NCBI RefSeq assembly: GCF_023073355.1
Contig: NZ_JADPJI010000009.1
Coordinates: 101,001-165,000, forward strand
DNA: 64,000 bases
DNA from: Bradyrhizobium sp. 199
Lineage (GTDB): Bacteria; Pseudomonadota; Alphaproteobacteria; Rhizobiales; Xanthobacteraceae
Direction of reading: 5' to 3'
This document shows positions 8,351 through 17,171 of this stretch, piece by piece. Under the pieces are notes generated by a model. That model had not been told where the DNA came from. It saw only the letters and a program-made list of their open reading frames with translations, and made no database searches. Made by a program: the position numbers and the translations under genes. Within the stretch, counting starts at the first letter, position 1. Each line of letters opens with the position of its first letter.

Positions 8351-9460
8351 TCAAAAACACGTCGTCCGTTCGGCGGCGACGTAGCCGAACAAGAGGCCGG
8401 CGCCCAACAGCAACACGAGGCCGGCGGCGCCGAATTCGATGGCGCGCATGAACAGCGCGCCGCCGCCGTCGCGTCCGGCGCTGAGGCGGGCGGCGATGTC
8501 CTTGGCGAAGACCGCGACGACCGCGATGGCCGCGACCGTGATCGCGGTGCCGAGCCCCATCAGGAAGGTCGCGGCAATACCGGCCCAGAACAGGCCCTGG
8601 GCGAGCGCGAACACCAGCACCAGGATCGCACCCGAACAGGGACGGATGCCGACGGTGAGGATCGCCGCAAAACCACGCCGCCAGCCGCCGGGCCCGGCGA
8701 GCTCACTCGGGGTCGGGCCGTGGGAATGGCCGCAATGCTCGTCATGGGCGTGATCGTGGGCATGGTGATGATGCGCGTGACCATGGTCGCCGGGATGATG
8801 CCCATGCGCATCATGATGATGGTGATGGTCGTGATCGTGATGAAGCGGCACGCCGGCGATGGCCGGCACCGGCTGGGCCGCCTGCAGCGCGCGGATGAAA
8901 GTGCGGCCCTTGACCCAGACGAGGCGCAGCCCGAACAGCGCGATCAAGGCGTAACTGGCGATCTCGATTACGCCTTCCGCCTTGCACATGGTCTTGGCGG
9001 TCGCATTCAGGACCCAGGCCGAAATGCTGACGATCAGGATCGCCACCAGCGACTGCATCAGGGCGGAGGCAAACGACAGCGCAATGCCGCGCCGCGCGGT
9101 CTCTCGGTTGGCGACGAGATAGGAGGCGATCACCGCCTTGCCGTGGCCGGGGCCGGCGGCGTGGAAGATGCCGTAAGCAAACGAGATGAACAGCAGCGTC
9201 CACACCGCCGAGCCGTCGGACTTGGCCGCGCGAATGCTCACTGACATCTGGCGATAGAATTCGGACTGCTTTGCCAGGAGCCAGCCGATCAGGCCGCTGG
9301 CCTCGGGCTCGGCCGCCTGCGCGGGGCGCGGCGCGCCAAAGGGGTTTTGCGCGAGGAGATCGTGACGCGCGGCATCAGCGACGACGAGCACGACGATAAC
9401 CGCGGCGCAGGCAAGAAGCCCGCGGGCGAGCGGGGAAAGAAGACGACCGATCAAGGGCAA
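8351..9460 (-). CDS. NicO/RcnA-type nickel/cobalt efflux transporter with His-rich loop
   Basis: The 369-aa membrane protein has six or more helices, the NicO motif FHAAGPGHGKAVI at about residues 97-109, and a second conserved segment, VGIRPCSGAI. A cytosolic loop between them is packed with His and Asp (about 30 His within some 50 residues), typical of metal-sensing or metal-buffering loops. The start overlaps the end of the DUF1007 gene by 10 bp, a frequent pairing: DUF1007 proteins are thought to deliver or bind the metal in the periplasm. Likely exports Ni/Co, or possibly imports; direction is not decided by sequence. Confidence 0.88.
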   Translation of the reverse strand: MPLIGRLLSPLARGLLACAAVIVVLVVADAARHDLLAQNPFGAPRPAQAAEPEASGLIGWLLAKQSEFYRQMSVSIRAAKSDGSAVWTLLFISFAYGIFHAAGPGHGKAVIASYLVANRETARRGIALSFASALMQSLVAILIVSISAWVLNATAKTMCKAEGVIEIASYALIALFGLRLVWVKGRTFIRALQAAQPVPAIAGVPLHHDHDHHHHHDAHGHHPGDHGHAHHHHAHDHAHDEHCGHSHGPTPSELAGPGGWRRGFAAILTVGIRPCSGAILVLVFALAQGLFWAGIAATFLMGLGTAITVAAIAVVAVFAKDIAARLSAGRDGGGALFMRAIEFGAAGLVLLLGAGLLFGYVAAERTTCF

Positions 9461-10089
9461 TCCACCGTGACCTTGTTGGCAAACATCATGCCGAAATTGG
9501 TGTTCTCGCCGTTCAGAAAGGTCTGCTCGTTGAGCTTCTGCGCACTGGCGGAGCCGTCGCTCGGCCGGTCAAGCTTCATCTGACAGCCGGCGGGCGCGCC
9601 GACCAGCTTGACCGGATTGTCTTTGGCCATCTGGAAGTCGATGAAGAAGGAACGGTCGAACACTTCGAGCATCAGTTGCTTGGGCTTGACCGGGTTCTTC
9701 AAAGGCAGCGTGAAGTGCAGGGTCAGCACCGTGTCCTTGTAGTCGAGGAAATAATCGACCGGTTCCTGGAATCGCTCCTTCTTGCCGTCGGCTCGCGCAA
9801 AGGTGAAGTAGGCATATTCCTTCAGCGACTCGACATTGGTCTGCGCCAGCGGCACGAGCTCCTCGCGCGTATAGGCGCCCTTGGTCTTGCTCTCGAGCCC
9901 CTGCACCGCATAGGCCGAGAACATGTCGTCGAAGGTCCAGGCATGGCGGACCCCGGTGATGCTACCGTCGGCTGCATAGAGCAACTCGCTGGTCGCGGTG
10001 ATCCAGACATGCGGATGCGCCCGCGCTGTGCCCGCCGCGAGTGCGAGGCCCAGGGCGAGCAGGAGTCCGAGCAGGCCGCGCACGCCCAT
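9451..10089 (-). CDS. DUF1007 family periplasmic protein, partner of NicO
   Basis: The 212-aa protein has an N-terminal signal peptide (LLGLLLALGLALAAGTARA) directly followed by HPHVWITATSELLY. Exposing a HPHxW metal-binding motif at the mature N-terminus is the hallmark of DUF1007. The remaining beta-rich body ends VTVDCP. Its start codon shares one base with the M3 peptidase stop (TGATG), and it overlaps the NicO gene at its other end, so the three genes are translationally coupled. A role in presenting metal to the transporter is inferred. Confidence 0.85.
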   Translation of the reverse strand: MGVRGLLGLLLALGLALAAGTARAHPHVWITATSELLYAADGSITGVRHAWTFDDMFSAYAVQGLESKTKGAYTREELVPLAQTNVESLKEYAYFTFARADGKKERFQEPVDYFLDYKDTVLTLHFTLPLKNPVKPKQLMLEVFDRSFFIDFQMAKDNPVKLVGAPAGCQMKLDRPSDGSASAQKLNEQTFLNGENTNFGMMFANKVTVDCP

Positions 10090-12170
10090 CAGGCTGCCTG
10101 CGGGGCGTCGAGCAGGCCGCGACGGCGGAGCAGCGCGTCGGGCTCGGGCGGCCGGCCGCGGAAGGCCTGGTAGGCCGCTTCCGGATCAACCGATCCGCCG
10201 CTCGAGTAGATGTCGTCGTGCAGGCGTTTTGCCACGGCAGGATCGAAGATGTTGCCGACCTCCTCGAACGCGCCGAAGGCGTCGGCGTCCATCACCTCGG
10301 ACCACATGTAGCTGTAATAGCCGGCGGCATAGTGGTCGCCAGTGAAGATGTGACCGAACTGCGTGGGACGGTGACGCAGCGCGATCTCCTCGGGCATGCC
10401 GATCTTCTCGAGCTCCTTCTTTTCGAAGGCACGGACATCCTGCGCAGCGGAAGCTGGCTGGGTGTGGAACTCGAGGTCGACCAAGGCCGAGGAGACGAAC
10501 TCGACCGTGGCAAAGCCCTGGTTGAATTTTCGCGCGGCGAGGAACCGTTGCAACAACTCGTCCGGCAGCGGCTCGCCGGTCTGATAGTGACGGGCGAACT
10601 TCTGCAGCACCTCGGGCCGCTCCTGCCAGTGCTCATACAGCTGCGAGGGCAGCTCGACGAAATCCGTGAATACCGAGGTACCCGACAGCGAGGGATAGGT
10701 CACGTTGGAGAGCATGCCGTGCAGGCCGTGGCCGAACTCGTGGAATAGGGTACGGGCGTCGTCGGGCGACAGCAGCGATGGCTCGCCGCCAGCTCCCTTG
10801 GCAAAATTGCAGATATTGAGGACGAGCGGCGCGACGTCCCCGTCGAGCTTCTGCTGGTCGCGCAGCGAGGTCATCCAGGCGCCGGAGCGCTTCGACGGCC
10901 GGGCGAAGTAGTCGCCATAGAACAGCGCCTTGTGCTTGCCGTCGGAGCCCTTGACCTCCCAGACCCGGACGTCGGGATGCCAGACCGGAACGTCCTTGCG
11001 CTCCTCAAAGGTGATCCCGAACAGGCGCGTGGCGCAGTCGAAGGCGGCTTCGATCATGTGGTCGAGCGAAAGATACGGCTTGATCGCCGCGTCATCGAAA
11101 TTGGCGCGCTGCAGGCGCAGCCTCTCGGCGTAGAAGCGCCAGTCCCAGGGAGCGAGCTGGAAATTGCCGCCCTCCTCCGTGATCAGCGCCTGCATCTCGT
11201 CGCGGTCGGCGAGCGCGCGGGCGCGCGCCGGCTTCCAGACCCGCTCCAGCAGGCCCCGCACCGCGTCCGGCGTCTTGGCCATGGAATCCTCGAGCCGGTA
11301 GGCGGCGTAGGTCGGATAGCCCAAGAGGTTCGCGCTCTCTTCGCGCAGCTTCAGGATCTCGACGATGGTTCCGTTGTTGTCGTTGGCATTGCCGTTGTCG
11401 CCCCGCGCGATGAAAGCCTTGTAGACCTTCTCCCGCAGGTCGCGGCGGGCAGAGCTCTTCAGGAACTGTTCGACCGAGGAGCGCGACAGCGTGACGATGG
11501 CCTTGCCTGCCATGCCCCGCTCTTCCGCCGCAGCCTTGGCGCTGGCGACGAAGCTCTCCGGCAGGCCCTGGCGATCGGCCTCGCCAAGCTCCATGAACCA
11601 GTCCTGCTCGTCCCCGAGCAGATGATGGCTGAAGCCGGTGCCGAGCTGGGCCAGCTTCTCGTTGATCTCGGCCATCCGCGTCTTGGCCTCCTCGGAGAGG
11701 CCGGCGCCGGCGCGGTGGAAGCGGGTGTAGGTGCGCTCCAAGAGGCGGAGCTGCTCGGGCGTGAGAGCGAGATCGGCGCGGTTCTCGTGCAGCTGGGCGA
11801 TGCGGCCAAAAAGCACGGCGTTCATCATGATCGGATTCCAGTGCCGCGCCATCCGCAAGGAGACCTCCTTGTCGATCTCCAGGATGACCGGGTTGGAATG
11901 CGCCGAGACGAGGTCGTAGAAGACGGCGGCAACCTTGCTCAACAGCTTGCCCGAGCGCTCCAGCGCCGTGATGGTGTTGGCGAAGTCGGGCGCGGCGGGA
12001 TCGTTGGTGATCGCAGCGATCTCGGCGGAGTGGTCGGCGAAGGCCTGCTCGAAGGCCGGGAGGAAGTGCTCCGGCTTGATCTCGTCGAAAGGCGGGGTCG
12101 CAAACGGCGTCACCCAGGCCTTCAGCAGCGGATTGGTCTCGGAGTCCGTAATCTGGCGGGGTTCTGACAT
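10089..12170 (-). CDS. M3 family zinc metallopeptidase (oligopeptidase/dipeptidyl carboxypeptidase type)
   Basis: The 693-aa protein has the gluzincin motif HEFGHGLH with His477, Glu478 and His481, and a downstream Glu-containing helix. Length and the N-terminal helical part fit OpdA/Dcp enzymes, which degrade short cytosolic peptides. No signal peptide is seen. It is the first gene of a coupled set with DUF1007 and NicO. The link between a peptidase and metal export is unusual and may reflect only cotranscription. Confidence 0.92.
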   Translation of the reverse strand: MSEPRQITDSETNPLLKAWVTPFATPPFDEIKPEHFLPAFEQAFADHSAEIAAITNDPAAPDFANTITALERSGKLLSKVAAVFYDLVSAHSNPVILEIDKEVSLRMARHWNPIMMNAVLFGRIAQLHENRADLALTPEQLRLLERTYTRFHRAGAGLSEEAKTRMAEINEKLAQLGTGFSHHLLGDEQDWFMELGEADRQGLPESFVASAKAAAEERGMAGKAIVTLSRSSVEQFLKSSARRDLREKVYKAFIARGDNGNANDNNGTIVEILKLREESANLLGYPTYAAYRLEDSMAKTPDAVRGLLERVWKPARARALADRDEMQALITEEGGNFQLAPWDWRFYAERLRLQRANFDDAAIKPYLSLDHMIEAAFDCATRLFGITFEERKDVPVWHPDVRVWEVKGSDGKHKALFYGDYFARPSKRSGAWMTSLRDQQKLDGDVAPLVLNICNFAKGAGGEPSLLSPDDARTLFHEFGHGLHGMLSNVTYPSLSGTSVFTDFVELPSQLYEHWQERPEVLQKFARHYQTGEPLPDELLQRFLAARKFNQGFATVEFVSSALVDLEFHTQPASAAQDVRAFEKKELEKIGMPEEIALRHRPTQFGHIFTGDHYAAGYYSYMWSEVMDADAFGAFEEVGNIFDPAVAKRLHDDIYSSGGSVDPEAAYQAFRGRPPEPDALLRRRGLLDAPQAA

Positions 12171-12308
12171 CGCAAGTCCCGATTTTCATGGCTCGATTGT
12201 TGCGACCAGCTATAGCACGCGATGGGGCTTTTTTGGGCCATTTGGCCTTGCTCCCGGCCGCCTTTTCAGGGAGATTGCGGCCCTCGACAGACACGGATCC
12301 CTGAGCTC

Positions 12309-12563
12309 ATGAACGCGCCTTCCTCGTCTTCCCGTCAGATCGCCTGGCCAAGCGTCATCACCGTCATCAGCGCCGCCATCCTGATCGGCGCCGAAGTGTT
12401 CGGCGCGGCTTTTGCCGGCGGCTGGGCGCTCGCGATCCTGATCGGCCTCGGCGATCAGGGCGCGCACATCCTGCAAGCCGTGCTGTTCGCACTCGGCGTG
12501 CTGGTGATGACCGCCTTCATCCGCGCAGCTCAGCGCGTCGAGCCGTTCACGAAGCGCCCCTGA
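12309..12563 (+). CDS. Small two-helix membrane protein, unknown function
   Basis: 84 aa from ATG 12309; an in-frame start further upstream at 12222 would prepend an implausible stretch. Two hydrophobic helices are evident (WPSVITVISAAILIGAEVF and ILQAVLFALGVLVMTAFI), joined by a loop containing GDQGAH, with a basic tail ending RVEPFTKRP. No family recognised. It stands alone between the M3 peptidase (divergent) and the ornithine decarboxylase leader. Confidence 0.6.
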   Translation: MNAPSSSSRQIAWPSVITVISAAILIGAEVFGAAFAGGWALAILIGLGDQGAHILQAVLFALGVLVMTAFIRAAQRVEPFTKRP

Positions 12564-12639
12564 CGCTGCTCGCGCGCGAGTGACGCGCACACGAGGCTCA
12601 AAAACTTAACGCCCGTTCATCTTCCGCGTCGCTCGCGCA

Positions 12640-13237
12640 ACACTGCGCAAGCAGATGTTAGGCAATTCTGTTGCCAGCCTAAAAAATCTCTTGCGAAGCA
12701 GAGTCAAAACACCTATGTGCGGATTGCCCAATTTCGCACGTGCCTGTGGTCGTGTGTCAGTCGGTAGGTATCCGGACAAGAGGCCGGACAGCCGCCAAGG
12801 GGTGAAGAAGCCGAGGGGCTCTTCGGAAGTGCGGAAGTCGGAAGGCCCATAGCCGGAAGACGAAAGCAAACCCGGAGCGCCCAGCATCTCTCTCAAGAGA
12901 TGCCTTGTCGAAGGTGACTTCACTTCTTGCAACCGTGACTGGCAGCCGGAGGCGAACCGGCGCACCCCGCTCTCAACGGGGGACGCGACTTAAAGCAACG
13001 ACGGATCGGGCTTTTTTGGTCTCTACCGGCAGTCCAACGCCGGCGCGGGCTACTGAAAAGGCTTGTCCTTCATTGCCAGGTGTGCGGGCGGGAAACTCTC
13101 CCAACCAATCCACGGCAGCACAATTCGGTCTAGGGTTTTAGCCCTGTCGCGTCTCCATCGTGCGGCAGCGGCGAAGCACCCTCGTCCGAGAACCGCTTTG
13201 AACGAGCTCCGTCGCTGGGGCCGCTTTGGAGAGTGCT
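12640..13237 (+). ncRNA. Long structured leader upstream of ornithine decarboxylase, candidate speF motif
   Basis: About 670 nt separate the small membrane gene from the decarboxylase, with no convincing coding signal on either strand. The stretch is AT-richer at 12650-12720. It then becomes strongly structured, with several local stems (CCGAGGGGCTCTTCGG near 12810, CCCCGCTCTCAACGGGG near 12966) and a run of six T at about 13011. A conserved cis-element called speF is known upstream of alphaproteobacterial ornithine decarboxylase genes, and the position here fits it. I infer a polyamine-responsive leader; exact limits and the motif match are unverified. Confidence 0.5.
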
Positions 13238-14380
13238 ATGACCGAACGTATCCAGGAATTCCTGCGCAACCGCCGCAAGGATGGCCTCGACACCGAGCCG
13301 TGCCTCGTCGTCGACCTCGAGGTCGTGCGCGACAATTACCAGACCTTCGCCAAGGCGCTGCCCGACAGCCGCGTGTTCTACGCCGTCAAGGCGAACCCGG
13401 CGCCGGAAGTGCTGGCGTTGCTCGCATCCATGGGCTCCTGCTTCGACACCGCGACGGTCGCCGAGATCGAGATGGCGCTGGCCGCGGGTGCGACGCCCGA
13501 CCGCATCTCCTTTGGCAACACGATCAAGAAGGAGCGCGACATCGCGCGGGCCTTCGCGCTCGGCATCCGGCTGTTCGCGGTCGATTGCTCGGCCGAAGTC
13601 GAGAAGATCGCCCGTGCCGCCCCCGGCGCGAAGGTGTTCTGCCGCATCCTCTATGATTGCGCCGGCGCCGAGTGGCCGCTGTCGCGGAAGTTCGGCTGCG
13701 ACCCGGAAATGGCCGTCGAGGTGCTCGACGTCGCCAAGCGCCTGGGCTTGGAGCCGTGTGGCATCTCGTTCCATGTCGGCTCGCAGCAACGCAAGGTGAA
13801 GGCGTGGGACCGCGCGCTCGCGATGGCCTCGCAGGTGTTCCGCGACTGCGCAGAGCGCGGCATCAACCTGTCCATGGTCAACATGGGCGGCGGCTTCCCG
13901 ACCAAGTACCTGAAGGACGTGCCGCCGGTGGTGACCTACGGCCGCTCGATCTTCCGCGCGCTGCGCAAGCACTTCGGCAACCAGATCCCGGAGACCATCA
14001 TCGAGCCGGGCCGCGGCATGGTGGGCAATGCAGGCATCATCGAATCCGAAGTCGTGCTGATCTCGAAGAAGAGCGACGAGGACGAGGTGCGCTGGGTCTA
14101 TCTCGACATCGGCAAGTTCGGTGGTCTCGCCGAAACCATGGACGAGTCGATCCGCTACGCCATCCGCACCCGTCACGACGGCGCGGACATGACGCCGTGC
14201 GTGCTCGCAGGACCGACCTGCGACAGCGCCGACGTGCTGTACGAGAAGAGCCCGTATCCGCTTCCCGTCACGCTCGAGATCGGCGACAAGGTGCTGATCG
14301 AAGGCACCGGGGCCTATACGTCGACCTACTCGTCGGTGGCGTTCAACGGCATCCCGCCGCTGCGGACGTACCACATCTGA
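13238..14380 (+). CDS. odc: Ornithine/lysine decarboxylase, PLP fold type III
   Basis: Decarboxylates ornithine (possibly also lysine) to putrescine. The 380-aa product has the PLP lysine Lys51 in YAVKANP, HVGSQ, the phosphate-binding GGGFP, EPGRGMVG, and the active-site Cys328-Asp329 of CDSAD that comes from the partner subunit in the dimer. Start ATG 13238 is chosen because GGAGAG lies 4-5 nt upstream. With homospermidine synthase 1.3 kb downstream it supplies putrescine for homospermidine. It is likely controlled through the long leader preceding it. Confidence 0.92.
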   Translation: MTERIQEFLRNRRKDGLDTEPCLVVDLEVVRDNYQTFAKALPDSRVFYAVKANPAPEVLALLASMGSCFDTATVAEIEMALAAGATPDRISFGNTIKKERDIARAFALGIRLFAVDCSAEVEKIARAAPGAKVFCRILYDCAGAEWPLSRKFGCDPEMAVEVLDVAKRLGLEPCGISFHVGSQQRKVKAWDRALAMASQVFRDCAERGINLSMVNMGGGFPTKYLKDVPPVVTYGRSIFRALRKHFGNQIPETIIEPGRGMVGNAGIIESEVVLISKKSDEDEVRWVYLDIGKFGGLAETMDESIRYAIRTRHDGADMTPCVLAGPTCDSADVLYEKSPYPLPVTLEIGDKVLIEGTGAYTSTYSSVAFNGIPPLRTYHI

Positions 14381-14412
14381 TCCGCCTCTGGTTCTGAGGC
14401 CTGACCAACCCG

Positions 14413-14432
14413 GGAGCCGGCTTGCCGGCTCC
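14413..14432. other. Small inverted repeat after ornithine decarboxylase
   Basis: GGAGCCGG and CCGGCTCC flank a CTTG loop, giving an 8-bp GC stem 33 nt after the stop codon. No T tract follows, so it is only a possible transcript-end hairpin. Confidence 0.35.
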
Positions 14433-14510
14433 TCCCTCACCTCTGGATTCTGACGACGTCTTGGACTGGCGTGCCGCTCGCACGTCCGTTCAAGCGGGGA
14501 CCGATGCGCC

Positions 14511-15098
14511 ATGACTGCTTTTCGGAAGCCACCGATCGCCCTCACCTCGAAAGCCGCTCCGTTCGTGATCCGCGCGGAGCGTGCTGCCGACGTTGCAATG
14601 CGTGAAGCGCTGCTCGATGCCTGCTTTGGCGAGAACCGCCATGGCCGCACCTGCCAGCGCCTGCGCGACGGACGCGCACCCGCCACAGGCCTTGCCCTGT
14701 CGGCTGCGCGCGAGGGCAAGCTCGTGGGAACCGTGCGGCTTTGGCACGTCAGCGCCGGAGGCAGGCCCGCTCTGGTCCTCGGACCGCTGGCGGTCGACCC
14801 TGCCTGCCGCGAGCTCGGGATCGGCGCCGCGCTGATGCATCAAGCGTTGGCCGCCGCCCGGGCGCGCGGCCATGCCGCCGTGATCCTGCTCGGTGATGCC
14901 CCCTATTACGCCCGCTTCGGCTTCTCGGGCGAGAAGACCGGCGCGCTGTCGCTGCCCGGCCCGTTCGAGCGCGACCGCCTGCTGGCGATCGAGTTCGCGG
15001 AAGGCGCGCTCGACGGCGCCGAAGGGATGATCGTCCCGACCGGCGCGGCCTTGCCTAAACGGAGGTCGGTTCGCGCTCTCCACGCGCGCGCGGCCTAA
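14511..15098 (+). CDS. GNAT family N-acetyltransferase
   Basis: The 195-aa protein has the GNAT acetyl-CoA site LGPLAVDPACRELGIGAALM (motif A; R/Q-x-x-G-x-G/A appears as RELGIGA) and the usual YYARFGFSGE segment of motif B. It resembles the YhbS-like small-molecule group. It lies between ornithine decarboxylase and homospermidine synthase on the same strand, so a polyamine or an amino-acid relative is a reasonable but unproven substrate. The C-terminal extension is basic and probably disordered. Confidence 0.85.
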   Translation: MTAFRKPPIALTSKAAPFVIRAERAADVAMREALLDACFGENRHGRTCQRLRDGRAPATGLALSAAREGKLVGTVRLWHVSAGGRPALVLGPLAVDPACRELGIGAALMHQALAAARARGHAAVILLGDAPYYARFGFSGEKTGALSLPGPFERDRLLAIEFAEGALDGAEGMIVPTGAALPKRRSVRALHARAA

Positions 15099-15241
15099 GG
15101 GATCGCCATGATGGTGACGGCCGAAGCCGCCGCGAGCGGCACGGCCGGCGATGCCTGCACTAAGCCTGTTCGTTGGGGGTTGCGCAGGCGCCACAAACGC
15201 CCTTTAACCCGCCAAATCCTCCCTCAGTCGAGGCCCAAGAC

Positions 15242-15631
15242 ATGTCCCGTCGCCTGATTTCCACCGGCTCGCCGTTTGAGAAGACCGCCGGCTACAGCCG
15301 CGCCGTGATCGACGGCGAGTTCGCCTTCGTCGCGGGAACCACGGGCTATGACTACACCACGATGACGATGCCATCAGATGTCACGAGTCAGTCACGCAAC
15401 TGCTTCAAGACCATCGAAGCTGCCCTGAAGGAGGGAGGTTTCGAGATGGCCGAGATCGTCCGCGTGACCTACTACCTCACCGACATCAAGGACGCAGACG
15501 CGCATTTCGCCGTCTGCGGCGAAGTCCTCGGCGACATCCGCCCGGCCGCAACGCTTCTCGTCGTCTCGGCGCTCTACAAGCCCGAGATGAAGGTCGAGAT
15601 CGAAGCCACTGCCAAGCGCCGCAGCGCCTGA
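15242..15631 (+). CDS. RidA family protein
   Basis: 129 aa from ATG 15242; a longer in-frame start at 15173 adds a proline-rich stretch not seen in the family. The conserved RidA arginine is in IRPAATLLVV, which in active members binds the carboxylate of 2-aminoacrylate-like imines. RidA enzymes hydrolyse reactive enamine/imine intermediates released by PLP enzymes. Placement after a PLP decarboxylase and before homospermidine synthase, which passes through imine intermediates, suggests imine damage control here. That link is inference. Confidence 0.86.
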   Translation: MSRRLISTGSPFEKTAGYSRAVIDGEFAFVAGTTGYDYTTMTMPSDVTSQSRNCFKTIEAALKEGGFEMAEIVRVTYYLTDIKDADAHFAVCGEVLGDIRPAATLLVVSALYKPEMKVEIEATAKRRSA

Positions 15632-15676
15632 TCCACCTCACCCTTGTTCGCCAGCACGTTTCGGAGAAACCATCCT

Positions 15677-17119
15677 ATGAGCCCCGCCTCGCAGATCTAC
15701 GCGAAGATCACTGGTCCCATCGTCATGGTCGGCTTCGGCTCCATCGGCAAAGGCACGTTGCCTCTGATCGAGCGACATCTCGACTACGACAAGTCGCGCG
15801 TCACCGTGATCGATCCCAAGGACGAGGGCCGCAAGGCACATTGCGAGAAGCACAATGTCCGCTTCATTCAGAAGGCCGTGACCAAGGACAATTATCGCGA
15901 CTTGCTGACCCCGCTGCTGACCGAAGGCGGCGGCCAGGGCTTTTGCGTCAATCTCTCCGTCGATACCGGCTCCACCGACATCATGGAGCTCTGCAACGAA
16001 CTCGGCGCGCTCTATATCGATACCGTCAACGAGCCCTGGCTCGGCTTCTATTTCGATTCCTCAAAGGGTCCGGAAGCACGCTCCAATTACGCGCTGCGCG
16101 AAGCGACGCTGGCTGCCAAGAAGGCGCGCCCCGCGGGCTCGACCACGGCCGTCTCCTGCTGCGGCGCCAATCCCGGCATGGTCTCCTTTTTCGTCAAGCA
16201 GGCACTGCTCAATGTCGCCGCCGACCTGAAGCTCAATGCGCCCAAGCCCAAGACCAAGGCCGAATGGGCCGACCTGATGCGGCAGGCCGGCATCAAGGGC
16301 ATCCATATCGCCGAACGCGACACCCAGCGCTCCAAGAAGCCGAAAGAGCCGGACGTCTTCGTCAACACCTGGTCGGTGGAAGGCTTCCTCTCGGAAGGCG
16401 TGCAGCCGTCCGAACTCGGCTGGGGCACTCATGAAAAATGGATGCCCGAGAACGCAAAGACCCACGAAGCCGGCTGCGGCGCCGCCATCTATCTGATGCA
16501 GCCCGGCGCCAACACGCGTGTGCGCACCTGGTGCCCGACTCGCGGCGCGCAATACGGCTTCCTCGTCACCCACAACGAGTCGATCTCGATCGCCGACTAT
16601 TTCACGGTGCGCGACGCCTCGGGCACGGCGGTCTACCGGCCGACCTGCCACTACGCCTACCATCCCGCCGACGACGCCGTGCTCTCGCTGCACGAAATGT
16701 TCGGCCGCGCGGCGAAGATGCAGGAAAAGCACCACATCCTCGATGAGGACGAGATCGTCGACGGCATCGACGAGCTCGGCGTGCTGCTGTTCGGCCATGA
16801 CAACAACGCCTATTGGTACGGCTCGCAGCTCTCCATCGAGGAGACCCGCAAGCTCGCCCCATACCAGAACGCCACCGGCCTGCAGGTGACCTCCGCCGTT
16901 CTCGGCGGCATGGTTTGGGCGCTGGAGAACCCGAATGAAGGCATCGTCGAAGCCGATGAGATGGATTTCGATCGTCTCCTGGAAATTCAGCTGCCCTATC
17001 TCGGCCCGGTGAAGGGCTTCTATACCGACTGGACGCCGCTGACGGATCGTCCCGGACTGTTTCCCGAGGACATCGACACGAGCGATCCCTGGCAGTTCCG
17101 GAATATTCTGGTGCGCTGA
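15677..17119 (+). CDS. hss: Homospermidine synthase
   Basis: NAD-dependent enzyme that joins the aminobutyl group of putrescine to another putrescine, giving sym-homospermidine, the typical rhizobial polyamine. The 480-aa product shows the Rossmann motif VGFGSIGKGTLP near residues 18-29, NEPWLGFYFD, CCGANPGMVSFF, and a C-terminal LPYLGPVKGFYTDWTPL. ATG 15677 is preferred (GGAG about 10 nt upstream); length matches bacterial HSS. It closes the polyamine locus with the decarboxylase, GNAT and RidA genes, all on the plus strand. Confidence 0.95.
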   Translation: MSPASQIYAKITGPIVMVGFGSIGKGTLPLIERHLDYDKSRVTVIDPKDEGRKAHCEKHNVRFIQKAVTKDNYRDLLTPLLTEGGGQGFCVNLSVDTGSTDIMELCNELGALYIDTVNEPWLGFYFDSSKGPEARSNYALREATLAAKKARPAGSTTAVSCCGANPGMVSFFVKQALLNVAADLKLNAPKPKTKAEWADLMRQAGIKGIHIAERDTQRSKKPKEPDVFVNTWSVEGFLSEGVQPSELGWGTHEKWMPENAKTHEAGCGAAIYLMQPGANTRVRTWCPTRGAQYGFLVTHNESISIADYFTVRDASGTAVYRPTCHYAYHPADDAVLSLHEMFGRAAKMQEKHHILDEDEIVDGIDELGVLLFGHDNNAYWYGSQLSIEETRKLAPYQNATGLQVTSAVLGGMVWALENPNEGIVEADEMDFDRLLEIQLPYLGPVKGFYTDWTPLTDRPGLFPEDIDTSDPWQFRNILVR

Positions 17120-17171
17120 GGCGGGGGGACGGGACCGCGCGTCGCGCGGCCCGGAATGCCGGCGGAGAAGC

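Noticed and set aside
8700..8850. Tandem GATGG/CATGG-rich stretches here and near 19010-19080 and 22430-22500, resembling repeats or a CRISPR
   Set aside because: They encode His/Asp-rich loops of the NicO, CobW and small His-rich proteins; no regular repeat-spacer structure is present.
12606..12965. 119-codon minus-strand open frame upstream of ornithine decarboxylase
   Set aside because: It covers the structured leader, has no recognisable domain, and its composition is unlike its neighbours; the region is better read as a non-coding leader.
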